Shown here one piece after another: positions 27,731 through 37,431 of a stretch of DNA of 64,000 nucleotides (positions are counted from its first letter, which is position 1; every line of letters starts with the position of its first letter). The notes beneath the pieces are model-generated. The model made no database searches and had not been told where the DNA came from. It was given only the letters and a program-made list of their open reading frames with translations. The DNA is from Cognatishimia sp. MH4019 (GTDB taxonomy: Bacteria; Pseudomonadota; Alphaproteobacteria; Rhodobacterales; Rhodobacteraceae), in the NCBI RefSeq assembly GCF_020177595.1, contig NZ_JAHTBL010000001.1, forward strand, positions 248,001-312,000. The letters run 5' to 3'. The translations under genes and the position numbers were made by a program.

Positions 27731-28340
27731 TCTTCTGACGCTCACCCAATGGCTGTCGCCAGCGTTTCCGCTGGGCAGTTTCGCCTATTCGCATGGGCTG
27801 GAACAAACAATGGCGCAAGGGCGCGTTCAGAGTGCCGCGGAGTTGCAGATTTGGCTGGAAGAAACGCTGCGCTTTGGGGCCGGCTGGATGGACGCGGTGC
27901 TGCTTTGTCAGGCGATGGCGGGGGCGGATGTGGCTGATATGGCCCGCGCGCTGGCCGCCAGCAAAGAGCGGTGGGAGGAGACTTTTGCCCAAGGCACGGC
28001 TTTCGCCGAGACGCTGAAGTCCATGGGCCACAGCGTCCGACCTGCGGCACTACCGGTCGCGGTGGGTGAAGCCGCGCGTATGCTGAGCCTTGCGCCGGCA
28101 GATGTCGCGCAGCTTTATCTGCATGCTTTTGCCTCCAACCTTGTGTCGGTCTCGGTGCGTTTTGTTCCGCTGGGGCAGTCAGAAGGCCAAGCGGTTCTGG
28201 CAGCCCTTCACCCGGTCATTGCAGAGGTCGCGCAGCGGGCCACGGACACGCCGCTTGACGTCATAGGCGCGGGCGTTTTGATGGGGGATATCGCAGCCAT
28301 GGCCCATGAAACACTGGATGTGAGGCTATTTCGGACATGA
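27720..28340 (+). CDS. ureF: urease accessory protein UreF
   Basis: A 206-residue all-helical GTPase-regulating chaperone. [20 protein letters not shown] near the start and [20 protein letters not shown] at the end are diagnostic. The start at 27720 lies within the last codons of ureE; ATG 27708 is an alternative. Its stop overlaps the ureG ATG (ATGA). Confidence 0.94.
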   Translation: MSTDLLTLTQWLSPAFPLGSFAYSHGLEQTMAQGRVQSAAELQIWLEETLRFGAGWMDAVLLCQAMAGADVADMARALAASKERWEETFAQGTAFAETLKSMGHSVRPAALPVAVGEAARMLSLAPADVAQLYLHAFASNLVSVSVRFVPLGQSEGQAVLAALHPVIAEVAQRATDTPLDVIGAGVLMGDIAAMAHETLDVRLFRT

Positions 28341-28954
28341 AAGACATCTCAAGCAATGGCCCTTTGCGCGTAGGCATCGGCGGCCCTGTCGGCGCAGGCA
28401 AGACGACGCTGACAGAGCAGCTATGCCGCGCGTTGACGGCCGAGTACTCCGTCGCCGTCATCACCAACGATATCTACACGCGTGAGGATGCGGACTATCT
28501 GACCCGCGCGCAGGTTCTGCCATCCGAGCGTATTCGCGGCGTGGAGACCGGGGGCTGCCCGCATACCGCGATCCGGGAGGATGCCTCTATCAACCTCGCG
28601 GCGGTGGCCGATCTGCGCAATGGCTTCCCTGATCTCGACGTGATTCTGATTGAAAGTGGGGGGGATAATCTGGCCGCGACGTTCTCACCCGAACTGGCCG
28701 ACCTGACGCTTTACGTCATTGATACTGCGGCGGGTCAGGACATTCCGCGCAAGCGGGGGCCGGGGGTGACGCGGTCAGATCTGCTGGTGATCAACAAAAC
28801 CGATTTGGCGCCTTATGTCGGCGTCGATGAGGCGCTTTTGGAAAGCGATGCGACCAGCGCGCGTGGAGTACGGCCTTTCGTTATGGCAGCACTCAAAAGC
28901 GGCAAAGGCGTGGATCAGGTTGTGGCGTTCCTGAAAGAGGCTGGCGGTCTGTAA
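28337..28954 (+). CDS. ureG: urease accessory GTPase UreG
   Basis: A 205-residue SIMIBI GTPase that delivers nickel. The P-loop is [33 protein letters not shown] contains the Cys-Pro-His metal site; the guanine motif is VINKTDLAP. It is the last gene of the urease cluster and meets the next gene tail to tail with no gap. Confidence 0.97.
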   Translation: MKDISSNGPLRVGIGGPVGAGKTTLTEQLCRALTAEYSVAVITNDIYTREDADYLTRAQVLPSERIRGVETGGCPHTAIREDASINLAAVADLRNGFPDLDVILIESGGDNLAATFSPELADLTLYVIDTAAGQDIPRKRGPGVTRSDLLVINKTDLAPYVGVDEALLESDATSARGVRPFVMAALKSGKGVDQVVAFLKEAGGL

Positions 28955-29908
28955 TTACTCTGCAGGCTCAAGCGAAGGCAGTGTCACGCCCGCGGCCTGC
29001 AAATCCTGCAAGCGTCTGCGGAAGCGCGCCCCGGCGCCCCGCTGCACGAAGTTGCGGCAGACCAGCGCTTCGCGGAATGGCCGGTCTTCGTCCTGCAGAT
29101 GCCCCATCAGACGGCGCATATAGCGGGCAAACTCGCGGCGCTTGCGCAGGATCTGCGACAGAATCGTAGGGGTCAACTGGCCCAAGGCCGCGTGTTCCAG
29201 GATCGGCTCAAGGCAGCCCATGATGCGCAGTTCAGCTTCAAGGTCGCGGACCATCAGGCGGGTGCGGTGGTGATGTACATAGGGCGCGTCGAAAAGGGTG
29301 GCGTGCATCGCATCAAACGCCTCCATCGCTTCGTGGATGATAAAAACATCGCCCGCGCCTTCGGTCATGTCCGGCGCGTAGCCATAGCGGCTGGTGAAAT
29401 CCGTGCGGCGCATCTTGGGAAAGCGTGTGTCCCAGCCGGCCTTGTCGGTGGCCAGCGTCGCCTGCGGCTGCAATGCGACTACGGTCGCCCCGGGGGAGAC
29501 GACGGAATAAGCCGCCGCTGCATACCCGCCCATGCCCGCGCCATAGAACACCACGCGGTCGAAATCCTCGAAAAAGCCGTCATCGACGAGGCGGTCGAAA
29601 TAGCCATAGACGGCAGGGTCACGAAACCATGTGTCGCCGTCCGAGATCAGCGCCAGATGCGACCAGCCGTTCGCCTCGGCTGTGGCCCATCCTGCGGGCG
29701 CGCAATCAGCATCGCGGCGGCAGATGTTTTGCTGACTGTCAAAGCTCACAATCAAGGTGGGCGACTGGTCGATGAAGGCCGCCGAATGGCGCGCGCCGAT
29801 AGGTTGGAAATAACCCAGATCTTCGGCCAGCTCGTCCAGCGCATCCAGCCAGTCCTGACCTTTCAGCCCCGCAAGCGCCTTGGCAAATTCTTCTTCTGTC
29901 ACAGTCAT
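28955..29908 (-). CDS. alpha/beta-hydrolase-like protein of unknown function
   Basis: A 317-residue cytosolic protein. FDRVVFYGAGMGGYAAAAYS (around residue 116) looks like a nucleophile elbow of the alpha/beta-hydrolase fold with Ala in place of the usual Ser (G-A-G-M-G-G), and VSPGATVVALQPQATL follows as the next strand. The C-terminal part is Arg-rich and helical. The ATG at 29908 is used; the open frame extends to 30085 without plausible content. Related proteins have been called phosphoadenosine phosphosulfate reductases, which the sequence does not support. It is divergent from coxD. Confidence 0.7.
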   Translation of the reverse strand: MTVTEEEFAKALAGLKGQDWLDALDELAEDLGYFQPIGARHSAAFIDQSPTLIVSFDSQQNICRRDADCAPAGWATAEANGWSHLALISDGDTWFRDPAVYGYFDRLVDDGFFEDFDRVVFYGAGMGGYAAAAYSVVSPGATVVALQPQATLATDKAGWDTRFPKMRRTDFTSRYGYAPDMTEGAGDVFIIHEAMEAFDAMHATLFDAPYVHHHRTRLMVRDLEAELRIMGCLEPILEHAALGQLTPTILSQILRKRREFARYMRRLMGHLQDEDRPFREALVCRNFVQRGAGARFRRRLQDLQAAGVTLPSLEPAE

Positions 29909-30105
29909 CGGGGCCCCATCAGGTATCTTGGCGCAGTGTAGTCTGGCCTTGGATGGCAGTGCAATGGGGCAAGAATGCGCTGTGTTCATGCTCATATGAT
30001 GCGATTGTTTCGCGTGCTGCGCGGGTCTGTTTCTCAAACCGTGCCGATGGCCGATGGTTGACGCGCGCTCTGCGGCGGCTAGCATCGCTGAGAGGGAGGA
30101 TTGAA

Positions 30106-31017
30106 ATGACCAGCCAGATCAACACGATCGACGAGGTGCAATCCCTCCTGAGCGCGCAAAACTACGTCTGCGGGCGTGCGCTTGCGACGGTGGTGTTCTT
30201 GTCCTTGCGTCTGGGACGGCCGCTTTTTCTGGAAGGTGAGGCGGGTGTCGGCAAGACCGAGATCGCCAAAGCCATTGCTGCCGCTTTGGGGCGCCGGCTG
30301 ATCCGGTTGCAATGCTATGAGGGGCTGGATGCGTCCTCTGCGGTTTATGAGTGGAACTTTGCCGCCCAGATGGTCGCGATCCGCGCCGCGGAAGCAGGCG
30401 GCGGGGCCGACAGCAAAGCGCTTCAAACGCAGCTCTTCTCGGACGACTATTTGATTGAGCGGCCTTTGCTGGAGGCGATGCGCCCCGATCCTGCAGGCCC
30501 GCCTGTGTTGCTGATCGACGAACTGGACCGCACGGATGAGCCGTTTGAGGCGTTCCTGCTCGAAGCCCTCTCTGACTTTCAGGTGACGATCCCCGAGCTT
30601 GGCACCATCAAGGCGCCCGAGCCGCCCATCGTCATACTGACCTCCAATCGGACCCGCGAAGTGCATGATGCGCTCAAACGGCGCTGCCTCTATCACTGGG
30701 TCGATTACCCCGATCTGGAGCGCGAGATGGACATACTCGAGGCCCGCGCGCCCGAGGCGTCCCAAGCGCTGTCGCGCGAGGTGGTGGCCTTTGTGCAAAA
30801 GCTCCGCACTGAAGATCTGTTCAAAAAACCCGGCGTGGCGGAAACCATCGATTGGGCGAAATGCCTGCTGGCGCTCGACGTCATTAACCTCTCGCCGGAG
30901 GTCATCGCAGATACGCTGGGTGCGATCCTGAAGTATCAGGATGACATCCAGAAGCTGCAAGGCTCCGAGGCGAAACGGATACTGGACGAGGTGAAGGCAG
31001 AGTTGGCACCAGCGTGA
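30106..31017 (+). CDS. coxD: MoxR-type AAA+ ATPase, CoxD-like
   Basis: A 303-residue MoxR-family ATPase: Walker A EGEAGVGKTEIAKAIAAALG, LIRLQCYEGLDASSAVYEWN (the typical CoxD/MoxR region), Walker B VLLIDELDRTDEPFEAFLLE and sensor VILTSNRTREVHDALKRRC. The ATG at 30106 has GGGAGGA upstream. In carboxidotrophs CoxD and CoxE mature the Mo-Cu site. Here they precede the coxSLM genes by about 3.4 kb in the same direction. Confidence 0.9.
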   Translation: MTSQINTIDEVQSLLSAQNYVCGRALATVVFLSLRLGRPLFLEGEAGVGKTEIAKAIAAALGRRLIRLQCYEGLDASSAVYEWNFAAQMVAIRAAEAGGGADSKALQTQLFSDDYLIERPLLEAMRPDPAGPPVLLIDELDRTDEPFEAFLLEALSDFQVTIPELGTIKAPEPPIVILTSNRTREVHDALKRRCLYHWVDYPDLEREMDILEARAPEASQALSREVVAFVQKLRTEDLFKKPGVAETIDWAKCLLALDVINLSPEVIADTLGAILKYQDDIQKLQGSEAKRILDEVKAELAPA

Positions 31018-31019
31018 TG

Positions 31020-31041
31020 CTTCTTTTGTCTCCAAATACCT
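31020..31041 (-). repeat. dispersed 22-bp intergenic repeat
   Basis: Read on the minus strand it is AGGTATTT, GGA, then GACAAAAGAAG. It begins three bases after the coxD stop codon. Confidence 0.6.
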
Positions 31042-31069
31042 TATCCCAAAACCGGCCAAAGGCGCGCCG

Positions 31070-32326
31070 ATGGTAGCACTTCCCGACCTCGAACTCCCCG
31101 AAAACCCCAAGCTCACGCGCAACATCACCCACTTCGCGCGGGCGCTCAGGCAGGCGGGTTTACCGATTGGGCCAGGGGCCACGCTTAACGCGATCAACGC
31201 TGTGAAGGCCGCAGGCTTCACCGAACGCGCGGATTTCTATTGGACGCTGCATGCCTGTTTTGTCACGCGCCCCGAACATCGCGCCACGTTCCGACAGCTG
31301 TTCCGACTTTACTGGCGCGACCCGCGCTATCTTGAACATATGATGTCCTACATGATCCCGGCGACCCGCGGCGTCGCGGAAGAGCGCCGCGCCAAGGCGG
31401 CCGAGAAGCGCGCGGCGGAGGCGTTGCTGGACGGGGTGGAGCGGGATCTCCCCGAGATCGAGAAAGACGATGGCGAAACCCAGATCGAGATTGACGCTTC
31501 GCGCACGATGTCGTCGCAGGAACGGCTGAAAAGCCTTGATTTCGAACAGATGAGCACAGCCGAGATGGCCGAGGCCAAGCGGATGCTCGCGCGTCTGACG
31601 CTGCCGATCAAACCTTTGCCGAGCCGCCGCACGCAGGTGTCCCCGATTGGGGCACAGATCGACGCGCGGCGCACCTTGCGCGCGGCGATGCGGCAGGGGG
31701 GCGAGACCCACAAGCTGGTTCTGAAAACGCCTCGTACCCGGTGGCCGAACCTTGTGGCGCTGTGCGATATCTCAGGCTCCATGAGCCAGTATTCCCGCGC
31801 TGTGTTGCATTTTCTGCACGCGGTGGCCAACCAGCAGGGGGCGGGCTGGGCAAAGGTCCATGCCTTCACCTTCGGCACGCGGCTGACCAACATCACGCGC
31901 CATCTGGGCACCCGCGATGTGGACGCGGCCCTTGCTGCCGCCGGCGCTGAGGCACAAGATTGGGAAGGCGGCACGCGCATCGGGGCATGCCTGACCGAGT
32001 TCAACCGCGACTGGTCGCGGCGGGTTCTGGGATCAGGGGCCATCGTTTTGCTGATTACCGATGGTCTGGACCGGGACGATCCCGACGATCTGGCCCGCGC
32101 GATGGAGCGCTTGCATCTGAGCGCGCGCAAGGTGATCTGGCTGAACCCGCTTTTGCGTTGGGATGGCTTTGCCCCCAAGGCGCGCGGCATTGCCGAGATG
32201 TTGCCAAGGGTGGACAGCTTTCGCGCCGGTCATAACATCGCGTCGCTCGAAGCTCTTGCCGATGCGCTCTCGCGCCCTGATGATAGGGGTGAAAAGGCGC
32301 GCCTGATGGCCTTGTTGGAGGACTAG
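31070..32326 (+). CDS. coxE: VWA-domain protein, CoxE-like
   Basis: A 418-residue protein with a C-terminal von Willebrand A domain: NLVALCDISGSMSQYSRAVL supplies the MIDAS DxSxS motif, and IVLLITDGLDRDDPDDLARA and WLNPLLRWDGFAPKARGIAE follow. The N-terminal 200 residues are charged and helical. It is the usual partner of the MoxR ATPase CoxD. No strong Shine-Dalgarno precedes the ATG at 31070. Confidence 0.9.
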   Translation: MVALPDLELPENPKLTRNITHFARALRQAGLPIGPGATLNAINAVKAAGFTERADFYWTLHACFVTRPEHRATFRQLFRLYWRDPRYLEHMMSYMIPATRGVAEERRAKAAEKRAAEALLDGVERDLPEIEKDDGETQIEIDASRTMSSQERLKSLDFEQMSTAEMAEAKRMLARLTLPIKPLPSRRTQVSPIGAQIDARRTLRAAMRQGGETHKLVLKTPRTRWPNLVALCDISGSMSQYSRAVLHFLHAVANQQGAGWAKVHAFTFGTRLTNITRHLGTRDVDAALAAAGAEAQDWEGGTRIGACLTEFNRDWSRRVLGSGAIVLLITDGLDRDDPDDLARAMERLHLSARKVIWLNPLLRWDGFAPKARGIAEMLPRVDSFRAGHNIASLEALADALSRPDDRGEKARLMALLED

Positions 32327-33280
32327 ATGGACCGGATACCCGAGATTGCCCTCGAGTGGCACCGCGCCGGAAAAGGCGCGGCCTTGGCCACTGTTGTGCG
32401 CACTTGGGGCAGTGCCCCGCGCCGGGTGGGCAGCCAGTTGGTGATCTCAGGTGCAGGGGAGATTGAAGGCTCCGTCTCTGGCGGCTGCGTCGAAGGCGCA
32501 GTGATCGTGGAGGCGATTGATGCGCTGGAGGACGGCGCGCCCAAGCTGCTGACCTTCGGGGTCTCTGATGATGAAGCCTTCGCCGTTGGACTGGCCTGTG
32601 GTGGCGAAATCGCGGTGCTGGTCGAGCCGGTCGGCAAGGCCATGCCGGAGGACATGCTGGCCGATCTGGTCGCTGCCCGCGCGGCGCGTCAGCCGATTGC
32701 CTATCACGTGAATACCGCAAGCTGGGCGCGCAGTTTAAGCACGGATAACTCGGATGACCGCTTCCGCATGGACCGCTCTGGCTTTGAGGAAGACACCTTT
32801 ATTGCCATTAACAATCCGCCCTTGCGCATGGCAGTGATCGGGGCCGTTCACATTACCCAGCCCTTGGTGCAGATGGCGCGCATGGCGGGCTATGATCCGT
32901 TCATAATCGACCCGCGCGAGATATTCGGCTCCGAGGCGCGTTTCCCCGGCGAGATGCTGAGCAACGAGTGGCCGGATGAGGCGCTGACGGCTTGGGGCAT
33001 TGATGCGCGCACGGCGGTTGTGACCTTGTCCCATGATCCCAAAATCGACGATCCCGCGCTGCATGTCGCTCTGAAATCCGACGCTTTCTATATCGGCGCG
33101 CTGGGCTCGACCCGGACCCATGCCAAACGGTTGGCGCGGCTGACCGAAGCGGGGTTCAGCGATGCGGATATCGCGCGCATCCACGCGCCCGTTGGCCTTG
33201 ATATCGGTGCGGCCAGCCCGGCGGAAATCGCGATTGCGACGCTGGCCCAGATCACAGGCGTCCTGCGGGGGCGCGCGTGA
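32327..33280 (+). CDS. XdhC family molybdenum-enzyme maturation protein
   Basis: A 317-residue two-domain XdhC/CoxI-type protein that binds and presents the molybdenum cofactor. GSAPRRVGSQLVISGAGEIE and SVSGGCVEGAVIVEA form the N-terminal domain, and the C-terminal Rossmann part has MAVIGAVHITQPLVQMARMA and YIGALGSTRTHAKRLARLTE. It begins directly after the coxE stop and overlaps the next gene by four bases. Confidence 0.92.
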   Translation: MDRIPEIALEWHRAGKGAALATVVRTWGSAPRRVGSQLVISGAGEIEGSVSGGCVEGAVIVEAIDALEDGAPKLLTFGVSDDEAFAVGLACGGEIAVLVEPVGKAMPEDMLADLVAARAARQPIAYHVNTASWARSLSTDNSDDRFRMDRSGFEEDTFIAINNPPLRMAVIGAVHITQPLVQMARMAGYDPFIIDPREIFGSEARFPGEMLSNEWPDEALTAWGIDARTAVVTLSHDPKIDDPALHVALKSDAFYIGALGSTRTHAKRLARLTEAGFSDADIARIHAPVGLDIGAASPAEIAIATLAQITGVLRGRA

Positions 33281-34269
33281 AATTCGGCCCCGTTCCCGTC
33301 GCGCAGGCGCAAGGCGCAATCCTTGCCCATTCGCTGCGATTGCAAAGCGGGGTGCTGAAAAAGGGCAGGGTGCTGGAGGCAGGCGATCTTGCCAAGATCA
33401 CCGCCGAAGGTGTGGCCGAGATCATCGTCGCGCAGCTTGCGCCGACGGATGTGGAAGAAAACGCCGCCGCCGCGCGTCTGGCTGCGTCCATCGCACCGGA
33501 CCCAAAGGCCGCTTATCTGCGGGTCGCCGATCCGTTCACCGGGCGTGTGAACCTTTACGCCCAATCCGCCGGGATCATGGTGATCGACACGGATGCGGTG
33601 CACGCCCTGAACAGGGTGAACCCGCTTATCACGCTGGCCACGCCGCGCCCTTACACCCGCGTTGCTGCGGGTGCGCTGGTGGGGACGGTCAAGATCATCT
33701 CATATGCTGTGCCCGAGCATGATTTGAACAGGGCCTGCGAAGCCGCCACCACCGCCCTGCGCCTGCAGCCTGCGACGCTGCCGGATGCCACGCTGATCCT
33801 GACCGATCTGCCGGGTGCGCCTGACAATGCCAAAGGGGAAGCGGCCGTGGCCAGCCGCCTTGATGCGCTGGGCGTCACCCTTGCCGAGACACTGCGCGTC
33901 CCGCATGCCACGAAAGCTGTCTCTGAAGCGATAGAGCGCGCAAACGGTGCGTTGATCCTGATCCTGACGGCCTCTGCCACGTCTGACCCTGCCGATGTCG
34001 CACCTTTGGGTCTGACTGCGGCAGGCGGCGCGCTGGTACATTTCGGCATGCCCGTGGACCCCGGAAACCTGCTTTTTCTCGGTGATTACAAATCCCGCCC
34101 GGTGATCGGCTTGCCCGGTTGCGCGCGCTCGCCTGCGCTCAACGGGGCCGATTGGGTGATGGAGCGTGTTCTGTGCGGTATTCCAGTCACCTCGGATGAC
34201 ATTGCAGCGATGGGAGTAGGTGGCCTTCTTAAGGAAATCAAGACACGGCCCCAGCCCCGCGAAGGCTAG
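33277..34269 (+). CDS. molybdopterin-binding (MoeA/MogA-like) domain protein
   Basis: A 330-residue protein resembling the molybdopterin-binding domain fused elsewhere to a MobA-like nucleotidyltransferase. Visible are a front part with VLKKGRVLEAGDLAKITAEG, the ILTASATSDPADVAPLGLTA region and PVDPGNLLFLGDYKSRPVIG with LPGCARSPALNGADW, which match the MoeA-like active-site loops. No MobA-like domain follows, so the protein may act on an already synthesised cofactor. Its GTG start overlaps the xdhC stop (GTGA). Confidence 0.8.
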   Translation: MKFGPVPVAQAQGAILAHSLRLQSGVLKKGRVLEAGDLAKITAEGVAEIIVAQLAPTDVEENAAAARLAASIAPDPKAAYLRVADPFTGRVNLYAQSAGIMVIDTDAVHALNRVNPLITLATPRPYTRVAAGALVGTVKIISYAVPEHDLNRACEAATTALRLQPATLPDATLILTDLPGAPDNAKGEAAVASRLDALGVTLAETLRVPHATKAVSEAIERANGALILILTASATSDPADVAPLGLTAAGGALVHFGMPVDPGNLLFLGDYKSRPVIGLPGCARSPALNGADWVMERVLCGIPVTSDDIAAMGVGGLLKEIKTRPQPREG

Positions 34270-34271
34270 GT

Positions 34272-34293
34272 CTTCTTTTGTCCAAAAATACCT
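34272..34293 (-). repeat. dispersed 22-bp intergenic repeat
   Basis: Read on the minus strand it is AGGTATTT, TTG, then GACAAAAGAAG. It starts two bases after the stop of the molybdopterin-binding gene. Confidence 0.6.
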
Positions 34294-34418
34294 GAAAGCG
34301 CCTCAACCGGCCAAAAGTTGCGACAGGCTGTCCCGATCCGGAACATTCGCAAAAGAATTGTTCTCAAAACGAAAAACCCGTGCTTAACTCTCCTCAAGAA
34401 TGAAAAGGGAGGAATTTC

Positions 34419-34904
34419 ATGACACAGGTCTCAATGACCGTGAACGGGAAAGCTGTCAGTGGCGAGGTCGAAGGTCGTACGCTTCTGTCGGGTTTCTTGC
34501 GCGACAGCCTGAACCTGACAGGCACCCATGTGGGCTGTGACACCAGCCAATGTGGCGCTTGCGTGGTCCATGTCGATGGCGTGGCCGTGAAGGCCTGCAC
34601 GATGCTGGCAGGCGAAGCTGAAGGTACCGAGGTCACGACAATTGAAGGTATGGCGAACCCTGATGGCTCGCTGTCGACGATCCAGCAGGCGTTTCAGGAC
34701 CACCACGGGCTGCAATGCGGCTTCTGCACGCCGGGCATGGTGATGTCGGCGGCAGCGCTGCTGCAAGACAATCCCAACCCGTCTGAGACGGAGATCCGCG
34801 AATATCTGGAAGGCAATATCTGCCGGTGCACAGGCTATCATAACATCGTCAAAGCGATCATGGCCGCCGCCGGACAAGACGTCAGCAAAATTGCTGCGGA
34901 GTAA
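34419..34904 (+). CDS. coxS: CO-dehydrogenase-like small subunit, 2Fe-2S
   Basis: A 161-residue iron-sulfur subunit. The plant-type 2Fe-2S cluster site is [20 protein letters not shown], with its last Cys in ACTML; the C-terminal cluster is [19 protein letters not shown] plus [19 protein letters not shown] precedes the ATG. It passes electrons from the molybdenum site to the FAD subunit. Confidence 0.97.
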   Translation: MTQVSMTVNGKAVSGEVEGRTLLSGFLRDSLNLTGTHVGCDTSQCGACVVHVDGVAVKACTMLAGEAEGTEVTTIEGMANPDGSLSTIQQAFQDHHGLQCGFCTPGMVMSAAALLQDNPNPSETEIREYLEGNICRCTGYHNIVKAIMAAAGQDVSKIAAE

Positions 34905-34969
34905 GACTTCTGACTATGGCGTAGGGGTATCCTCTCCGCGCCTGACCCACCTTTAAGGGAGGTAGAAAC

Positions 34970-37333
34970 ATGCCCAAAGACGGAGGCATTGGCGCCAGCT
35001 CAAAGCGGCGCGAGGACGTGCGGTTTCTGACCGGACGCGGACGCTACACAGACGACATCAACATCAACAATCAGACCTATGTGCATTTCCTGCGCTCGGA
35101 TGTGGCCCATGCGACGATCAAGGGGATTGATACCGCTGCGGCTTCGGAAATGCCCGGTGTGGTGCGGATTTTCACAGGGGCCGATTTTGAAGGCATCGGC
35201 AGTATTCCTTGCGGTTGGCAGGTCACCGACCGCCACGGTGAGCCGATGCAGGAACCCGCGCACCCCGTGCTGGCCCAAGGTAAGGTGCGCCATGTGGGCG
35301 ACCCGATCTGCGCCGTGGTGGCCGACACGCTGGAACAGGCCCGCGATGCCGCAGAGGCGATTGAGCTTGATCTGGAAGAGCTGCCCGCCGTTGTGGATAT
35401 GAAGGCCGCCGTTCAGGATGGCGCCACCAAGGTGCATGACGATCTGACCAGCAATCTTTGCTACGATTGGGGTTTTGTTGAGGAAAACCGTGAGGCCGTG
35501 GATGAGGCGATCAAATCCGCTGCCCATGTCACCACGCTGGAACTGGTCAACAACCGCCTTGTCGCCAACCCGATGGAGCCGCGTGTGGCGGTGGGCGACT
35601 GGAACGCAGGCACAGACGACTACACGCTCTACACCACAAGCCAGAACCCCCATGTGATCCGGCTGCTGATGGGCGCGTTTGTGCTGGGCATTCCTGAGCA
35701 TAAGCTGCGTGTGGTTGCCCCCGATGTGGGCGGCGGCTTTGGCACCAAGATCTTCCACTACGCGGAAGAGGCGTTCTGCACCTTTGCGGCCAAGCAGGTC
35801 GGGCGTCCGGTCAAATGGACCTCGTCACGTTCGGAAGCGTTCATGTCAGACGCCCATGGGCGCGATCACGTGACCAAGATCGAACTGGCGATGGATGCGG
35901 ACAATAACTTCACAGCCCTGCGGACAGAGACCTATGCGAATATGGGCGCGTATCTCTCCACCTTTGCGCCGTCCATTCCGACATGGCTGCACGGCACGCT
36001 GATGGCGGGCAACTACAAGACGCCGCTCATCTATGTGAACGTAAAGGCCGTGTTTACCAACACGGTGCCGGTGGATGCCTATCGTGGCGCTGGACGGCCA
36101 GAAGCAACGTTCCAGTTGGAGCGTGTGGTCGACAAAGCCGCACGCGAGTTGGGCGTTGATCCGATTGAGTTGCGTCGTCAGAACTTTATCACGGAGTTCC
36201 CCTATGCCACCCCTGTGGCGGTGGAGTATGACACCGGTGATTATAACGCCACGATGGACAAGCTGGCCGAGATTGGCGATCTTTCCGGGTTCGAGGCGCG
36301 ATTGGCTGAGTCCAAGAAACGCGGCAAGCTGCGCGGTCTGGGCGTGAACTGCTATATCGAGGCTTGCGGGATTGCCCCGTCGAACCTTGTCGGGCAGTTG
36401 GGCGCGCGGGCTGGCTTGTATGAAAGTGCCACCGTGCGGGTGAACGCAACCGGCTCGATTTCCGTGATGACCGGCAGCCACAGCCACGGGCAGGGGCATG
36501 AGACCGCCTTTCCGCAAGTGATTGCCGAGATGATCGGGATTGATGAAAGCCAGGTCGAGATTGTCCATGGCGACACGGCGACCTCCCCGATGGGGATGGG
36601 GACCTATGGGTCTCGTTCGTTGGCCGTCGGTGGCTCTGCCATGGTCCGCGCCGCCGAGAAGGTGATTAACAAGGCCAAGAAGATCGCCTCGCACCTGCTG
36701 GAAGCGTCCGAAGCCGATATCGAGTTGAAGGACGGCCAGTTCACCGTTGCGGGCACGGATAAATCCGTGGCCTGGGGCGATGTGACCTTGGCGGCCTATG
36801 TGCCTCACAACTACCCGCTTGAGGAAATCGAGCCGGGGTTAGAGGAAACGGCCTTCTATGATCCCAACAACTTCACCTACCCCTCGGGCGCCTATTGCTG
36901 CGAGGTCGAGGTCGATCCCGAGACCGGCAAGGTCACGATTGAGTCCTTCGCGGCAGCTGATGATTTCGGCAATATCGTGAACCCGATGATCGTGTCAGGT
37001 CAGGTTCATGGCGGGATCGCCCAAGGGGTTGGGCAGGCTTTGCTGGAGAACTGTTCTTATGACGAGAACGGTCAGATCCTGTCGGCCAGCTATATGGATT
37101 ACGCCATGCCGCGCGCCGATGATGTGCCGTTCTATTCGGTGGATCACTCCTGCCAAACACCTTGCACGCATAACCCGCTGGGCGTGAAGGGCTGCGGCGA
37201 GGCTGGGGCGATTGGATCGCCGCCCTCGGTGGTGAATGCGGTCGTCGATGCACTGCAACGCGCGGGCCATGATGTGACCCATATCGATATGCCGCTGACG
37301 CCGGGCAAGGTCTGGGCGGCGATGAACGGATAA
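34970..37333 (+). CDS. coxL: CO-dehydrogenase-like molybdenum subunit, form II
   Basis: A 787-residue molybdenum hydroxylase large subunit. The active-site loop reads AYRGAGR at 370-376, the form II signature, rather than the AYXCSFR of form I CO dehydrogenases. The C-terminal [18 protein letters not shown] contains Glu744, the residue that abstracts the substrate proton in this family. Both form II and other aerobic carbon-monoxide-like substrates are possible, so CO oxidation should not be assumed. The order S-L-M fits form II. AAGGGAGG precedes the ATG. Confidence 0.93.
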   Translation: MPKDGGIGASSKRREDVRFLTGRGRYTDDININNQTYVHFLRSDVAHATIKGIDTAAASEMPGVVRIFTGADFEGIGSIPCGWQVTDRHGEPMQEPAHPVLAQGKVRHVGDPICAVVADTLEQARDAAEAIELDLEELPAVVDMKAAVQDGATKVHDDLTSNLCYDWGFVEENREAVDEAIKSAAHVTTLELVNNRLVANPMEPRVAVGDWNAGTDDYTLYTTSQNPHVIRLLMGAFVLGIPEHKLRVVAPDVGGGFGTKIFHYAEEAFCTFAAKQVGRPVKWTSSRSEAFMSDAHGRDHVTKIELAMDADNNFTALRTETYANMGAYLSTFAPSIPTWLHGTLMAGNYKTPLIYVNVKAVFTNTVPVDAYRGAGRPEATFQLERVVDKAARELGVDPIELRRQNFITEFPYATPVAVEYDTGDYNATMDKLAEIGDLSGFEARLAESKKRGKLRGLGVNCYIEACGIAPSNLVGQLGARAGLYESATVRVNATGSISVMTGSHSHGQGHETAFPQVIAEMIGIDESQVEIVHGDTATSPMGMGTYGSRSLAVGGSAMVRAAEKVINKAKKIASHLLEASEADIELKDGQFTVAGTDKSVAWGDVTLAAYVPHNYPLEEIEPGLEETAFYDPNNFTYPSGAYCCEVEVDPETGKVTIESFAAADDFGNIVNPMIVSGQVHGGIAQGVGQALLENCSYDENGQILSASYMDYAMPRADDVPFYSVDHSCQTPCTHNPLGVKGCGEAGAIGSPPSVVNAVVDALQRAGHDVTHIDMPLTPGKVWAAMNG

Positions 37334-37339
37334 CCTTTT

Positions 37340-37367
37340 CGGCGGCGGTCCTGATGGGCTGCCGCCG
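37340..37367 (+). promoter_or_regulatory. coxL-coxM intergenic hairpin
   Basis: CGGCGGC (37340-37346) and GCCGCCG (37361-37367) pair with a 14-base loop, seven bases after the coxL stop. There is no T-tract. It may stabilise the coxSL mRNA or lower coxM expression. Confidence 0.4.
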
Positions 37368-37372
37368 GATTG

Positions 37373-37394
37373 AGGTATTTAGAGACAAAAGAAG
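37373..37394 (+). repeat. dispersed 22-bp intergenic repeat
   Basis: AGGTATTT, AGA, then GACAAAAGAAG on the plus strand. It lies between the coxL stop and coxM start; it is the only copy whose plus-strand orientation runs with the genes within an operon. Confidence 0.6.
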
Positions 37395-37431
37395 ACAGGG
37401 GCATTGCCCAAGATCTTCAGGAGGACGAAAG

